64,000 nt of DNA from Manduca sexta. Its lineage: Eukaryota > Arthropoda > Insecta > Lepidoptera > Sphingidae. Of this stretch, positions 49,866-61,497 are shown piece by piece. A program made the translations under genes and the position numbers. The DNA is taken from positions 372,001 through 436,000 of the forward strand of contig NC_051118.1 of assembly GCF_014839805.1 (NCBI RefSeq), in the 5' to 3' direction. Within the stretch, counting starts at the first letter, position 1; each line of letters begins with the position of its first letter. The notes under the pieces are model-generated. The model made no database searches. It had not been told where the DNA came from and saw nothing but the letters and a program-made list of their open reading frames with translations.

Positions 49866-49890
49866 ATGTGTTTTTAGTGTTTGAGTGAGT

Positions 49891-50390
49891 NNNNNNNNNN
49901 NNNNNNNNNNNNNNNNNNNNNNNNNNNNNNNNNNNNNNNNNNNNNNNNNNNNNNNNNNNNNNNNNNNNNNNNNNNNNNNNNNNNNNNNNNNNNNNNNNNN
50001 NNNNNNNNNNNNNNNNNNNNNNNNNNNNNNNNNNNNNNNNNNNNNNNNNNNNNNNNNNNNNNNNNNNNNNNNNNNNNNNNNNNNNNNNNNNNNNNNNNNN
50101 NNNNNNNNNNNNNNNNNNNNNNNNNNNNNNNNNNNNNNNNNNNNNNNNNNNNNNNNNNNNNNNNNNNNNNNNNNNNNNNNNNNNNNNNNNNNNNNNNNNN
50201 NNNNNNNNNNNNNNNNNNNNNNNNNNNNNNNNNNNNNNNNNNNNNNNNNNNNNNNNNNNNNNNNNNNNNNNNNNNNNNNNNNNNNNNNNNNNNNNNNNNN
50301 NNNNNNNNNNNNNNNNNNNNNNNNNNNNNNNNNNNNNNNNNNNNNNNNNNNNNNNNNNNNNNNNNNNNNNNNNNNNNNNNNNNNNNNNNN
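49891..50390. other. Assembly gap of 500 N
   Basis: Exactly 500 unknown bases, probably a fixed-length placeholder. S7 sequence lies close on the left and directly on the right. The two X-only open frames over it are artefacts. Confidence 0.98.
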
Positions 50391-51035
50391 AAAATTAAAA
50401 TATAGAAACAGCGATAAAATCCGGAAAATAGTTTTATTTTAAAGTTAATAAAAAAAACTACCTTAAAAATGACTTACCAATTTATAATGTTTGATAGTAA
50501 ACAGTACATATGACGAAACATTAAAAAATTAATATTACTATATTTTCAGATACGGTATTTTACTTAGGAGCCATACGTGATGCGACTTAACTCCATTGAG
50601 CGACATACTGTCCAACTGGCGTGCGTATTTTTCTAGCATTAGGAATGTTCATAAACATATGAGTTCGCACAACTGTTCAGTACAAAAAGGGTCCATAAAG
50701 CGATGGACCACAATCAAATTAACATCAAAATAATCTTAGAACAATTTTGATTTAAGTTTTCGCCACAAACCAAGGACAATAGAAGACCACAAAAAGAAGC
50801 CATGCGGTAATTATTTTTTTTAATTTAAGTATTATGGCTGTACGTGTAATTTAAATTAGATTTATGACCATGTACACACCTTTTTTATAAAAATAATTAG
50901 AGGCCTCGAAATTACGAACATAAATGATTAATTTAATCACGCGTTAATTTAAATACATATGTTTTGTTGAGGTTATGGTTTGTTTTTGGCGCGAAAAAGC
51001 ATGTTTAATTTCCGAATTGAAAGATTTTAACTAGT
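50391..51035. other. No gene; S7 end at the gap
   Basis: 50391-50445 is an S7 terminal piece (GCGATAAAATCCGGAAAATA). The rest is AT-rich with no recognised feature. Confidence 0.4.
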
Positions 51036-51039
51036 ATAA

Positions 51040-51215
51040 TTATTTTAATGATTTCTTATGTTTACGCGAATTCCTGAAATAGAACTATTTTGCGGGTTTT
51101 ATTGCGTTTATTTATATAATTTTCTTTCGACGTCACGATGGGAACCATGTTTGTCGTCCGAAAAGTCAAAGATACAATATCTACCTACATTTTACAATAA
51201 AATTTTATATAAGGT
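51040..51215. repeat. S7 repeat copy
   Basis: TTCTTATGTTTACGCGAAT, TTTTCTTTCGACGTCACG and CAATATCTACCTACATTTTA in order. Confidence 0.6.
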
Positions 51216-51805
51216 GCGTTCTAGTAAGATCGGATACGGGGTAAGATCGTATAACGAAAAATACTACGAGTCTATGGTTATTTTTTAGTTTAAGCTATGT
51301 AGGCGGCTACGCTGTCTCTTTTTGCCCCACCCTGTATACCACAGTTGATGCTACGACCAAGAACGGGTGCGCTATGTGCATTGAAACAAAAAAGGTGGAT
51401 TTCGTTCTTCTTAACATTTTTGAGACTTATGTTTGAATTTGTGGACCTTATCATACTAGCATTAGAAGCGTTATTAGAACGGAGTCCGAACTTACCCCGC
51501 GAAGGTCCGATCTTTTCTAAGGGTTTTAAATTTCTATACAGATATTATCATCTATTTTTAAGCTTACACAGAGAGAATTGGAAGATTATTAAATTATCAC
51601 ATAAAGTAGCATTAATAATAACCAGTTTCATGTATAAAATGTTGGTATCGCTTAAATATTTTATGAGAAAAAAAAAATTATTTTTGTGACTCCACACAAC
51701 ACACCGAAAAACCGTCCGAAATTAGCCGAACACACTCTAATTGTAAATTAGTCCCAGTAACAATGATTATAAGGAAGCATCAGATATTGTTTTAAATCAT
51801 GATTT
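51216..51805. other. No recognised gene
   Basis: The 114-codon frame 51345-51689 is the longest here. It is rich in Leu, Phe and Lys as expected of AT-rich chance frames and shows no domain. Confidence 0.3.
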
Positions 51806-52025
51806 AGGTAGAGGAGCAATCAGGGCACCCTATTTTCACCACATGTCTTCTATCTCATTATGTGACAAGGGGCGAACCTATCGCTCTATCGAGCAATTCT
51901 GGATTCCGGTCAGATACTGAGCAGAAAAACCCAACATCACTTTGCCTGACACGGGATTCGAACCCAGGACCTCGGAGGGACAACGTACCGCGCACGAAAA
52001 AAAAAATACGCCACCGAAACAGAGT
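51806..52025 (-). repeat. SINE family S5 with tRNA-like head
   Basis: The minus-strand head GTTTCGGTGGCGTA...GAGGTCCTGGGTTCGAATCC is at the right, and the body (CAAGGGGCGAACCTATCGCT on +) at the left. This copy shows that S5 shares its head with S3 and S4. The frame 51862-52113 is a shadow. Confidence 0.75.
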
Positions 52026-52379
52026 TTTATACCATTTTTATGGCACTTATTCCATTTTTAAATGCACTAAAACATTTGTCGAATTTTTTATGGGCTTAGG
52101 AAGAACATTTTAACTGCCATGAAGTTATATAAATACATTTTTTATGATAATATTTTTTTATGTTTACGAAATAATTATTGTTGGTTATATTATTTCGTTA
52201 ATTATAAAAGAAAGACTTGTAATGTAATTATTATGTTTAGCAACAAATTCGCAAACTTGAAATTTTTCAAGCTGGTTTTGACTGTAGTATGTACTCCGAA
52301 CTGGGGGCCAACCAATCAGTATTTAAGACAAGCGGAGACGGGTACAATGTTAGATTTTTTTACATTTCATCAGTGTCCT

Positions 52380-52675
52380 ACTGGTGGTAGGTTTCTCATA
52401 TGTGACAGTCCGCCTGGGTAGGTACCACTGGAATGTCTATTTCTGACGCCAAGCAGCAATTTGTAGTCACTGCGTGTTCCGGTTTAAAGGATATAGTAGT
52501 CAGTGTAACTACTGGAGACTTAACATCTCATGTCTCAGGATGGCGAGGGCATTGGAATACCAAACAATACTTTGTAATTCTAGGTATTGGACGGTGTTTC
52601 TACTGTTTATGGGCGGTCGTATCGCTTACCATCAGGCGAACGGCAAGCTAGTCTCATCATTCGAAGTAATAAAAA
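52380..52675 (+). repeat. S2 repeat, complete
   Basis: CTGGTGGTAGGTTTCTCATA to the A-rich end after TCATTCGAAGTAATAA. Both overlapping frames are shadows. Confidence 0.85.
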
Positions 52676-52764
52676 AAATAGAACAAGGCAACAAGTGGCG
52701 TTCATCACGCATGAATACCCGCAATATATATCAGAATTCTCCATAAGAATTTGAAAAGTATGCA

Positions 52765-53053
52765 AATAATATACTGCCCCACAGCTGGGGTTGGGCCTTT
52801 TCTACTACCAAGAAAGTTTAAGTTTTAGTTTACCTCGCCGGCCTAGTGCGGGCTAGGCCTCACATACTTTCGAAATTCTTATTTTTGTTACAAAACTTCT
52901 CAGGTGTGTAGGTTTCCTTTCGACGTCTTCCTTTACCGTTAGCTCAAGCGATAATACACAAAGAATTCATTATTTAGCAAAGTCAGAAGTTTGGGTTTTG
53001 AACCTGCGGACTCTCGTCCCGCAAGTCTGTTTGAGTCCCAACTAGGCTATCGC
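52765..53053 (-). repeat. S1 SINE, old diverged copy
   Basis: ATACTGCCCCACAGCTGGGG at the left and CAACTAGGCTATCGC at the right, with many differences from other copies. Confidence 0.75.
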
Positions 53054-53640
53054 ATATAATAGATAGAGTATTTACCGCATTAAAATTTGTTAAATAATCA
53101 AATCCTATATGCGAGAATTATTTGTTAAAATAAGTAATATTACACTTTATAATAATACTACATCCTTAAATTCGGGCGAAGTCAACGGCCTTTTGTTTTC
53201 AAACTTATTTATTTGTATTTAGATGTTTTTAAGTTAAAAACACGATAATAAACTAACAATTAATGACAATTTCTATTCTATTGTTATGGAGTGTAAGATA
53301 TTTATGCAAAAATGTTGTTTAGTTTTACATTGTATTAAGGGAAGGTGCCTTTGTTATTGTTTATGGAAGGTTGGTCGAGAGTCACCTCATGGATGCCAAA
53401 AAACATTATGCCTGTTGCCAGTAATGTTTTGTTCTGCTTTGTTTGTGACACTAGTATTATCCCAGCAGGCCTGTGCTCAAAAAACGAGATCAATTAATTT
53501 ATAATTTAATAAGTTTGAGTTTAATAAAATTACGTAGGTTGCCCTAATATCCTAGAGTAGATATGGCTCACTCAGCCACTCCGACTACGCCTCTTTAAAG
53601 ATTCAAGTCGGTGTAATTCCTGCATTATGAGACCATTTAA
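53054..53640. other. No recognised gene
   Basis: The frame 53286-53504 is Cys-rich by chance and has no family resemblance that I recognise. Confidence 0.35.
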
Positions 53641-53795
53641 TGTCTCAGGGTGGTGGATGCAGTGCAGTGTCACTCAGTACTTTATAATTTAAAGTTTGCG
53701 TGGTGTTGCTATTGGTTATGGACGGTCATGTATCAGGCGAGTTACTTGCTCGTCTCACTGGTAGCCTCGGTGACGTCATTGTATTGTGTACGCTG
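53640..53795 (+). repeat. SINE-like repeat related to 25760-25960
   Basis: GTATCAGGCGAGTTACTTGC with preceding GTTATGGACGGTCATG parallels the S2 3' region and the intron repeat of gene C. Confidence 0.45.
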
Positions 53796-53914
53796 TACGA
53801 CCAATAAGGTACCGGACTCATTTTTGTTCTTTACTATTATTAAACATTTACATATTATAAATTATAACATAGAAGGAATTATTAAAATCCGGTAAAAAAT
53901 CAACAAGTTATAAG

Positions 53915-54110
53915 TATTTGAATTTCGGTGGAAGGGGTCATTAACAAGAAACAGAAAAGATACGAAATACCTACATGTGACGTCATCGGGAATTACGACG
54001 CGTGCGAAAGAAAGAGATGAAGCGATGTCCCCACACCGCGCCCACTTTTGCACATTACAATATTTTAAATATGAATTACTCGCTCATTTTTTAACCAATT
54101 TTTATACAGC
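53915..54110. repeat. Repeat shared with 9985-10200
   Basis: TTCGGTGGAAGGGGTCATTA, TGTGACGTCATCGGG and TTTTTTAACCAATTTTTATA align in order with the upstream copy. Confidence 0.5.
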
Positions 54111-54765
54111 TTTTGGAGGAGTGCTTCTTTTTCGTATTATTAACAATTACATATAGAATATTGTACAAAATCAAGCATAGGCCAGACTTGGGACTGGAAT
54201 TTGTGCTCGACATAGCGATAGGCTGAATCCCCATCATCAATCAACGGACGACACATGCCAAAAAGGGTACACTAGTGGCACCTACGTCTACGCTTTTGGA
54301 AATAAAAGAGGTGATATATGTATTTTATTAGTTTACACGTCTATGAATCTAGATTCAGAGCTAGCTAATGTTTCGATCCAATGGCGCATAACAGCCTCTA
54401 GAGATTTACGGTTCACTGAACTCCATTGAGTAATACAAACGCTACTATGGCCGGCTAACAATTATACTTCAATACATAGTAGCCTATCATATCATGGAGC
54501 GGAATACAGTGCCGATTATCTCGGATGAAACTTTATATTATGGAATTGAAAAACTTCCTAAACGGTTAATGCGCGTCCCAATGTTATACCTAATTTTCTA
54601 TTATATTATGCAATAACATTGGAGAAAACGGACTTAAATATACTATGATAATTATACAGTGGCTAGTAACAGCCAAGACTAGTCCATCTAGATTCAACCT
54701 GAAATAACAATAACTTGTTTTAATATGTCAGAAATTTGCATGCCAATAAAATACTCGTGTTTTTT
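54110..54765. other. No gene seen
   Basis: No frame or repeat recognised; short old Helitron-like phrases near 54480-54570. Confidence 0.35.
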
Positions 54766-54769
54766 TAAT

Positions 54770-54975
54770 ATGTCTACGGCAATGCAATTCTATTGCACCT
54801 GATGGTAAGTGAAGTGGGGTCAACTAGAATGTCGTCTGACGAGAGATGATTACCTTCGACAGTCGATACAGTTGCCGGCCTGTTGATCAGGGTATACACA
54901 GGTTGATTCCGGAACGCGACACTTACGTGGGCCACTACGATAGGTTTTAACATTTTGTATACGGTGGTTTTTCGT
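54770..54975 (+). repeat. S6 repeat
   Basis: GCACCTGATGGTAAGTGAAG, then TCGTCTGACGAGAGATGATT and GGTATACACAGGTTGATTCC. Confidence 0.75.
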
Positions 54976-55740
54976 TTGTGGCCAAAAATTCTACAAGAAC
55001 ACCAACATTATCGGCATACCAATTTAATTAGGTTTTAGTAACGTTTATTTTTTGCAATAACGATTAAATATTGCCTTACGTTGGATTGAATTTTTTATAA
55101 TTTTAACTCCTATTCTCAGCGTTTCTCTTTATTATTTTTTTAGAAATGACCACTATTTTAGCAAATTAATCATTTTGCCCGACCCGGGCACCAAGTCCGA
55201 CACCACACTGCCGAAGTCGTACCGTAAGACAACTTCTTCACGGAAACAACTTACAAACAACCAAAACATTATTTGTACAAACTGAATTAATCTTTATTAC
55301 ATCAGAATGTGTGCTTTGGTTTCTCGACCATCTGGCACTGAAATTATAGATTGTACATTTGGCACGAAACTTACTGGATACTAGCTTTGCGGTCCATTAA
55401 ATACGTTATATTTCCTTCAATATGAGGATCTCTTTGGTTTAGCAGTAGCTTAAATGACGGCTGTGGACTGGAGGTCTTTTGGTTTGATGCCTATGATGTC
55501 AAACGAGTTGTAGAAGGAAGTATATCGGCTATTTATACCAGGGCCAAGAACTTTGCTAAGAAAAGTTAAGCGGATCGTAGAGAGTATATCAGATTTTTAT
55601 ATCAGTTGTAGGGCAAGAACTTAGCTAGCATGTTGAGCTTAGCTCGCAAGGTTGAGAAGATATTATCATATATTTGTATATAGATTGCAGTTTGCACACC
55701 GGTATGGAAAATCAAAATTAGTGCTTCAGTAATATAGTTA
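54976..55740. other. No gene recognised
   Basis: 55430-55530 contains weak tRNA-head-like phrases (TTTAGCAGTAGC; TTGGTTTGATGCC), possibly an old SINE. Otherwise unassigned. Confidence 0.3.
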
Positions 55741-55745
55741 TGCGT

Positions 55746-55872
55746 ACGCGAGTATGACTATGGCGTTGAGGTCCTGGGGTCGAATTCCGAGTCGCTCCAA
55801 AATAAATAAGACTGGGTTTTCCATCTTAAAAATTACTCGCAGTTCGGAGTTAGGAAGTCGGCAGTGTGAAGC
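55746..55872 (+). repeat. S3 SINE head with shortened body
   Basis: TATGGCGTTGAGGTCCTGGG and GTCGAATTCCGAGTCGCTCC form the head. It then jumps to the S3 distal body (TTTTCCATCTTAAAAATTAC). It abuts an S1 copy. Confidence 0.6.
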
Positions 55873-55873
55873 C

Positions 55874-56173
55874 TCGTGCTGTATTATATACAGGCCCACT
55901 GCTGTTAAAGGCTTCTTCTATTACCGAGATGGTTTAAGCCTTAATTTACCTCCCTGGTCTAGTGCGGACTGGGAGATTTCACATACCCTCAAAACTCCTA
56001 TAGACAACTTCTCAAGTATGCAGGTTTCTTCTCGATGTTTTCTTCGCCGTTAAGCGATACCTTCACAAAGAATACACATATAACTTTAACAAAGTCAGAG
56101 GTGTGTTTGGATTTTGAACCTGCGGACATTCGTCTCGGCAGTCCATTCCACACCCAGCTAGACTATCGCCGCT
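55874..56173 (-). repeat. S1 SINE
   Basis: Tail TGCTGTATTATATACAGGCC at the left and head CCAGCTAGACTATCGCCGC at the right. The frames 55754-56053 and 56063-56341 are shadows. Confidence 0.82.
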
Positions 56174-56279
56174 TATAACTTCTAATTTAGTAGCAGCATA
56201 TACTGGCCGTGGATTGTAAGTACTGGATTTGATTCCCAGATTTATAAATACTGTTTTTTTAATACGATTTTTGTGTTTA

Positions 56280-56495
56280 ATTCCTGACGGGGTACGCAGA
56301 GGCGCAACCAGAGCCCTACTTTTCACCGTGATTCGTGCCATGATGTGATAATAAGCGACCCTATCGCAATATCGGGCACAAATTCCAGACTCCAGGCTGA
56401 TACTGAGCTGAACCCAATATTACTTTGCCTAACCTGGGTTTCAAACCCACCAACTTAGAGCGGGGTCATACTAAGCATACGTCACCAAGGCAGGA
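56280..56495 (-). repeat. SINE family S5
   Basis: GGGGTACGCAGAGGCGCAAC, CATGATGTGATAATAAGCGA and a degraded tRNA-like head near 56440-56490. Confidence 0.7.
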
Positions 56496-56719
56496 AATCA
56501 GAAGCAACAGAACTAGTATGTTTATTCGCATGTAAATTTTTATGCTTTTTGAAAGCGATCAGTGGTTACCTGACATTTGAAGTGCACGGTCAATTTCCGG
56601 GTTTGCTTTTATTAGTGAGTACTATTTGTTTTTACATTTTGGGCTTATTATGTGATAGTATTATTCAGGTGGGTATATTTATTTTCCTTGTGGGCCTTAG
56701 AATACCCCCAAGCGGTTTG

Positions 56720-56945
56720 TTTTAGAGCATTATGCCCTTAGAGTTGCGAAACTCAAGTGGCAGTGGGCAGGGCACATAGATCGTAGAACTGATGGCCGTT
56801 GGGGCGGAAAAGTTGGAGTGGCGACCACAAACCGGGAGACGCAGCGTAGGCAAGCCTCCCACGAGATGGACCGACGATCTGGTGAGGGTCGCCGGAGTCC
56901 GATGGATGAGGGCGGCCCAGAACCGGTCCCTGTGGCGCTTAATAG
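56720..56945 (+). mobile_element. 3' end of an RTE-type LINE, frameshifted
   Basis: Translated pieces LRVAKLKWQWAGHIDR and KLEWRPQTGRRSVGKPPTRW, then DDLVRVAGVRWMRAAQNR, form the typical C-terminal end of RTE-clade ORF2 proteins. The two pieces lie in different frames, with the break near 56800. Only this terminal part is present; it is a 5'-truncated dead copy. Confidence 0.75.
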
Positions 56946-57179
56946 TAATCCATGGTAATAATAATTACTTATACGGCCATAGTTAACTTATACGGTAACA
57001 GTAAACTCATGAACGGATACAGTACAAATCTCTTTTGACGTATAGTATTGTCAAACGAACATAAAGAAATACTTGAACGTGAATTTCTTTGACAAGAATG
57101 CTTGAAATCTTCGGGGAAATTAGGCGTGTGTATATCTTTCTACAGAGGTCCCTTAGATATTGGAACTGACTGTTCAGAT

Positions 57180-57545
57180 GGCCAACACCTCAGTCCGCCC
57201 CGTGATCAAGAAGACTGTAAAGTCTTCGAAACGTCAAGCGATAATTATAATATGAAAACCGCGATAAAATCCGTAAAATAGTTTTATTTAAATAACACTA
57301 TACTGGTCAAAAATTTTAGAGTCGATGACTAATTAAAATGAAACATTTTCTTCATACATTTGTTAATGTATTTGATTAGCTAATAGCTTGGCTAGCATTT
57401 TTTTATTCTGCAGACCAATCTCGACGTGTAATCGAATGAAAAATAATTTTGCAAATCGGTTCAGAAATTACGGAGTTCTGAGGTAACATTAAAAAATACA
57501 TGTTGAATTGATAACCTCCATTTTTGAAGTCGGTTTCAAACTACA
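57180..57545. repeat. S7 fragment and adjacent repeat shared with 46120-46280
   Basis: 57180-57290 holds GGCCAACACCTCAGTCCGCC, GTCTTCGAAACGTCAAGCG and GCGATAAAATCCGTAAAATA. 57300-57540 shares GACTAATTAAAATGAAACAT with 46200-46225 and ends TTTTTGAAGTCGGTTT. Confidence 0.55.
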
Positions 57546-58850
57546 GTTAAATATAAAATTAATTTGCTTGCGCTTCATAATATAATATTAAGTACACTAC
57601 AATGATAGAGAGTAATGATTCGGAAAACTATACATGGAAATAAAGGGCATTTTTGTGTAACAATATACAGTATGTAAGGTAATTTGAAGGCCATATTTAA
57701 CGAGAATATTCCGTGTTCGATTCTCGTCCCAAATTTATTAATTTATTTTTTAAGGAAATTTTAGCATGTACCTGTTTTTGCTTTCCTAAGCTAAAAGTAT
57801 GAAGGGCAAACGTATCATATTTAAAGGCCAAATTCATACGTAAATCATAAGATAGGTCAAACAAATAGCTTGCAGAAGGATACCCACATGTTGGGGCCCT
57901 TTTTGAGAAAATCTTTTTGACGATTACTCTGTAATTTTTTTTTGATATATTTTTTTTGCCCGCGGTTTCGCCCGTGTGAAAAAGATTTTCCTGGATTAAT
58001 ATATAAGCTGTTATATTGATTGTTGAAATAAAATCTTCTGTGTAGCTTATTCTTCGCAAAGAAACAACATAAATATGTAGTTAATTTTTTCAGTCATTAA
58101 AATATAATTATAACAATTTAAAATCTCTCTAATATGTTTATTCACCGTTGATACTTGAAATTAATGAAAAATAATCATTCCTTTATAAAACGTATGTACC
58201 GGCAACAATTCTTTTAAAGAAAATACTTTATTTTTGCAAATATTTCCCGCTTCCAATAATATCTGCTCCGCTTCTATTGGACATAGCGTGATGATATACA
58301 CCCTATATCCTTCCCAAATAAATAAGATTTTCAACACTAAAACAATTTTCAATTCGAACCTATAATTCCTAAGATTAGCGTGTTCAAACAAAGAAACTAG
58401 ATTAGATTGAATAGATTAATTGTATACAATTTATGAATTACCGTGTGTATAAATAGGTCCCTCGACTAAAAATACACTCTGTATAATGTCAGTACCGGAA
58501 ATTGTTTAGTAAAAAATACACGTCCAGTTGATAACCTCTTCCTTTTTTTGAAGTCGATTAAAAATTAAGCTAGCAACAAAAACTATCAAAAACGAGTTGG
58601 GAGGTAACGTGTCCTCACAAATTCCTTATTTGATATAAGAGGAACGAGTGTATTGCGTAAACGTACATTGACATGCGCGCCAAATAATATATGCCAACAA
58701 TTTTAAAAGTGATTAGAATAGATCGCAGTGTCTGTCTATTCATGGACTGATAAGTTAAATTCCAGATGTACTAGCAACGTTCCTACGTACCCCGTTGGAC
58801 ACAAGGGCTTGAATTTATTGAAAAATATATTGTATCTAGTGTAACTACTG
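57546..58850. other. No gene; Helitron remnants
   Basis: 57955-58030 has GCCCGCGGTTTCGCCCGTGT (degenerate Helitron hairpin end). 58255-58400 has one diverged monomer (TCTGCTCCGCTTCTATTGG to CTAAGATTAGCGTGTTC). The minus-strand frames 57697-58059 and 58161-58391 run through these and are not considered genes. Confidence 0.45.
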
Positions 58851-59012
58851 GATATAAGACTTAACATCTTGTCTCAGGATGGCGAGCGCAGTGGAATACC
58901 AACAATACTTTATAATTAAGGTGTTGGATGGTATTTCTAGTGTTTATGGGCGGTCATATCGCTTCCCATCAGGTGAACAGTAAACTCGTCCCGTCATTAG
59001 TAATAAAAAAAA
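58850..59012 (+). repeat. S2 repeat, 3' part
   Basis: AGTGTAACTACTGGATATAA to the A-rich end after GTAATAAAA, about 100 bp upstream of the coding exon at 59110. Confidence 0.8.
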
Positions 59013-59109
59013 ATAACAAATCTGTTGTCATTCAATCAAAGATAAGAATCTTAATCTTCAACCTTCCAATGCTCCTAAAAGAAGAATAATTATTGTTATC
59101 TTGTTACAG

Positions 59110-59240
59110 AATCATGGTGCGAAGAAATGCGGTCGCTGTGCTCTCGTTAGCGATAGTTATCGCCATGTCGAGCATAATCCAGGCCGGCACATACGCACCT
59201 AAATCAGATATAGGGTACCCGGCTGGTCTCATTCCTGATT
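59110..59240 (+). CDS. First coding exon of a secreted or membrane protein (42 codons + 1 nt)
   Basis: The acceptor TTATCTTGTTACAG precedes AATCATGG, so an upstream untranslated exon is implied. ATG is at 59114 and the donor GTAAGT at 59241, leaving phase 1. The 42 residues begin MVRRNAVAVLSLAIVIAMSS and continue IIQAGTYAPKSDIGYPAGLI. Two Arg, a hydrophobic run and a likely cleavage after IQA form a classical signal peptide. The mature part begins GTYAPKSD. Later exons are not in the window; the following intron contains an S1 SINE and the BEL/Pao element. I do not recognise the family, so no function is given. Confidence 0.7.
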
Positions 59241-59269
59241 GTAAGTATTTTGTTACCTTCTTTTACCAA

Positions 59270-59496
59270 TGTTATATTAATACTCTCCCACTGCTGGGCA
59301 CGGGGTTCCTCTACTACTGAGAGGGCTTAGGCTTTAGTCCAACACGCAAACCTAGTGCAAGATGGCAAACTTACCCTAGAAAAGATAAATAAAAAATACC
59401 CCCAAACTTTTTTATAGATAACTTCTCAGGCATGCAGGTTTCTTCACGATGTTTTTTTTTTCACCGTTAAAGCGAGCGATAATTCAATAAAGAATA
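59270..59496 (-). repeat. S1 SINE truncated by the BEL/Pao insertion
   Basis: Tail at the left (ATATTAATACTCTCCCACTG). It runs through CACCGTTAAAGCGAGCGATA and AAAGAATA, where other copies continue with CACACATGA; here the LTR begins. The rest of the SINE should lie beyond the far LTR, outside the window. Confidence 0.85.
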
Positions 59497-59805
59497 TGTT
59501 CGGGTAATATGACCGAACACCTTAGTTAGCATAAATGGACGCGGCGCATTTACGTAAAAATTGTATTTGGCAATAGCGTTGTAGTTGTAAAACAACCGAT
59601 TACCGGGGCAGTCGGGTTCAGTCCTCGGTATCTTAACATTAATCTAACATTATCTTAACATTGAACATTAACTTAACATTAAACCTTAACTTTAAGAATG
59701 ACGAACATTTGCAAACATTAATTGGTGAGAGACATTAAATAAGTTATCAAAACTCAATACTCTCTTATTAGTTACACATTGCACCCTCGCTATTTACTCG
59801 TACAT
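59497..59805 (+). repeat. 5' LTR of the BEL/Pao element
   Basis: The start TGTTCGGG is fixed by the interruption of the SINE. It opens with a short inverted pair TGTTCGG...CCGAACA. The proposed end is TCGTACA, about 10 bp before the primer-binding site; the exact 3' edge cannot be confirmed without the other LTR. An internal run of CTTAACATTAA-like units lies at 59632-59692. Confidence 0.75.
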
Positions 59806-59814
59806 TAAGTTTTT

Positions 59815-59825
59815 GGTCCTTCGAC
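59815..59825 (+). other. Primer-binding site, probably for tRNA-Tyr
   Basis: TGGTCCTTCGA is the complement of the 3' end (TCGAAGGACCA) of insect tRNA-Tyr as I recall it, which primes minus-strand DNA synthesis. The match stops after 11 bases. Confidence 0.6.
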
Positions 59826-60026
59826 GGGGCCTCGCGTGGCGTGTGGTAACAAATAACCGTCAAGCGGGGTGTTGAACTGAACAATTAACTAACAACCTGT
59901 GCTAGTGAAGTGTGAGGTGTGCAGCTTCAACAGCTGGTGAGCAACCGCAGTAAGGTCAAGAATCAACAGTCACGCAAGTAATACTTTTCCTTTTATTATT
60001 CAATAACATTTCGGCAAGCAAGTATC

Positions 60027-61493
60027 ATGGCAGACATTGTAGAAATCCAAGAATTAATCCATGAAAATATTGTTAAACTTGGTATTAACATTAAAAAAGA
60101 CAGCGCCGACAGAAAAACATTAGACTACTTTAGAAAACGGTTAAATACTTTGGAAGATTACTGGAAAGAGTATCAATTTAATCATGACCGTATTCGCATG
60201 GAGGTAAGTCAAAGCCACCCTTACTTTGTACAACGGGAGTATGAACAGGCATTAAAGGCGTACGAGGAAGTAAAATCTCTCATTAATCAGCAACATAAGA
60301 AATTTTTAGCCAAAACAGGCGACCAGGTAACAGGTGAAAAACAAAAAACCCGCACAGAAGCAACATCCGATACGGAGCACGGGCCCGAAGACAGCAACGT
60401 GGAAGCAGGACCAAGCGATGCTAAACTGCAGGTGAAAAATACCGGTACAAATAGTAAGATTGATGATTTGCTGCGGCGTCAGTATGCGAATTTTAAGGCC
60501 TTTTTGCGAACAACATCAATCATCGACGTGGACTCAATTACGGAAAAATGGGAATTTAAAGATGCTTTAAAAACTCTGCAAGCAAGGTGGTCAGCAATAG
60601 ATTCACTGCACTGGGAAATCGAGAGTGAGCTGGATGGAGACAATGAAACCTACAGCATGATGTTCGATAGGTACGAGAAACAATTTTACAGCTTAAAGCG
60701 GGCCATCAACACAGGCATGGGGTCTGCAGCACATAGAGATAACTCTACTCCTCAACTTGAAATTCCGGTGTTTACTGGTAACTACGACAAGTGGGTATCA
60801 TTCAAAGATTTATTCACCGAAGCTATTCATAATAACCCATCGATGTCAAAAGCCCAAAAATGCAACATTTAAAAAGTAAGGTACGGGGGAGAGGCCGAGA
60901 GACTTATACAACATCTGCAGATTAGTTCGGATAACTTCTTGGTGAGTTGGGAAATTCTGACTAATCGTTATGACAACCAATTCCGCATATTTTCATCATA
61001 CTTGAACAATCTGTTAGACATTCCTAGCAAGCAGCACAAATCGTTACCTCACATCAAAACAATACATGATATTACACGGGAATCTCTATATGGAATAAAA
61101 AATCTAGGAGTTGACATATCATCATGGGACCCAATGATAGTCCATATTTTAGGTCAGAAATTGGATCCGGAAACATACGATGAATACCGCAACACATTAA
61201 AAAATTCCAAGGAATTGCCAGCATTACAGGAGTTTCTAAGCTTTTTGGAAAAGAAGTTTACAAACTTGGAGACTGCACATAGAAAGACAGATAGCGGGGC
61301 ATTCAAGAATACACCTCAAACAAGGAACATTCCTACATCTTCGAGTTTAAAGAAACATAATTTCAATTCATGGAACAAATCTAGAAATTATAATAATTGG
61401 AACATCAACAAACCTATTGCGAAAGCGATGCACGCGTCGAATTTTAACTGCCCACTTTGCAATAACCAACATGGCATTTATAATTGCAAAAGG
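60027..61493 (+). CDS. BEL/Pao Gag region, frame interrupted
   Basis: The start ATCATGGCAG at 60027 follows a 200-bp leader. The first part (60027-60872, 281 codons) has charged helical sequence, then EIPVFTGNYDKWVSFKDLF, the DUF1759-like capsid region typical of this group. The frame is left at the A run 60856-60860 and regained at the G run 60885-60889, so a stop appears at 60870. The second part (to 61499) ends with a zinc knuckle, CPLCNNQHGIYNC. There is no signal peptide. Gag forms the particle that packages element RNA. The breaks may be real or consensus errors. Confidence 0.85.
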
Positions 61494-61497
61494 TTTT

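Noticed and set aside
49881..50442. Two open frames of 174 and 185 residues
   Set aside because: Both consist of unknown residues across the 500-N gap.
51345..51689. 114-aa frame
   Set aside because: Low-complexity Leu/Phe/Lys composition typical of AT-rich chance frames and no motif.
57697..58059. 120-aa minus-strand frame
   Set aside because: Passes through a degenerate Helitron end and lacks any recognisable domain.
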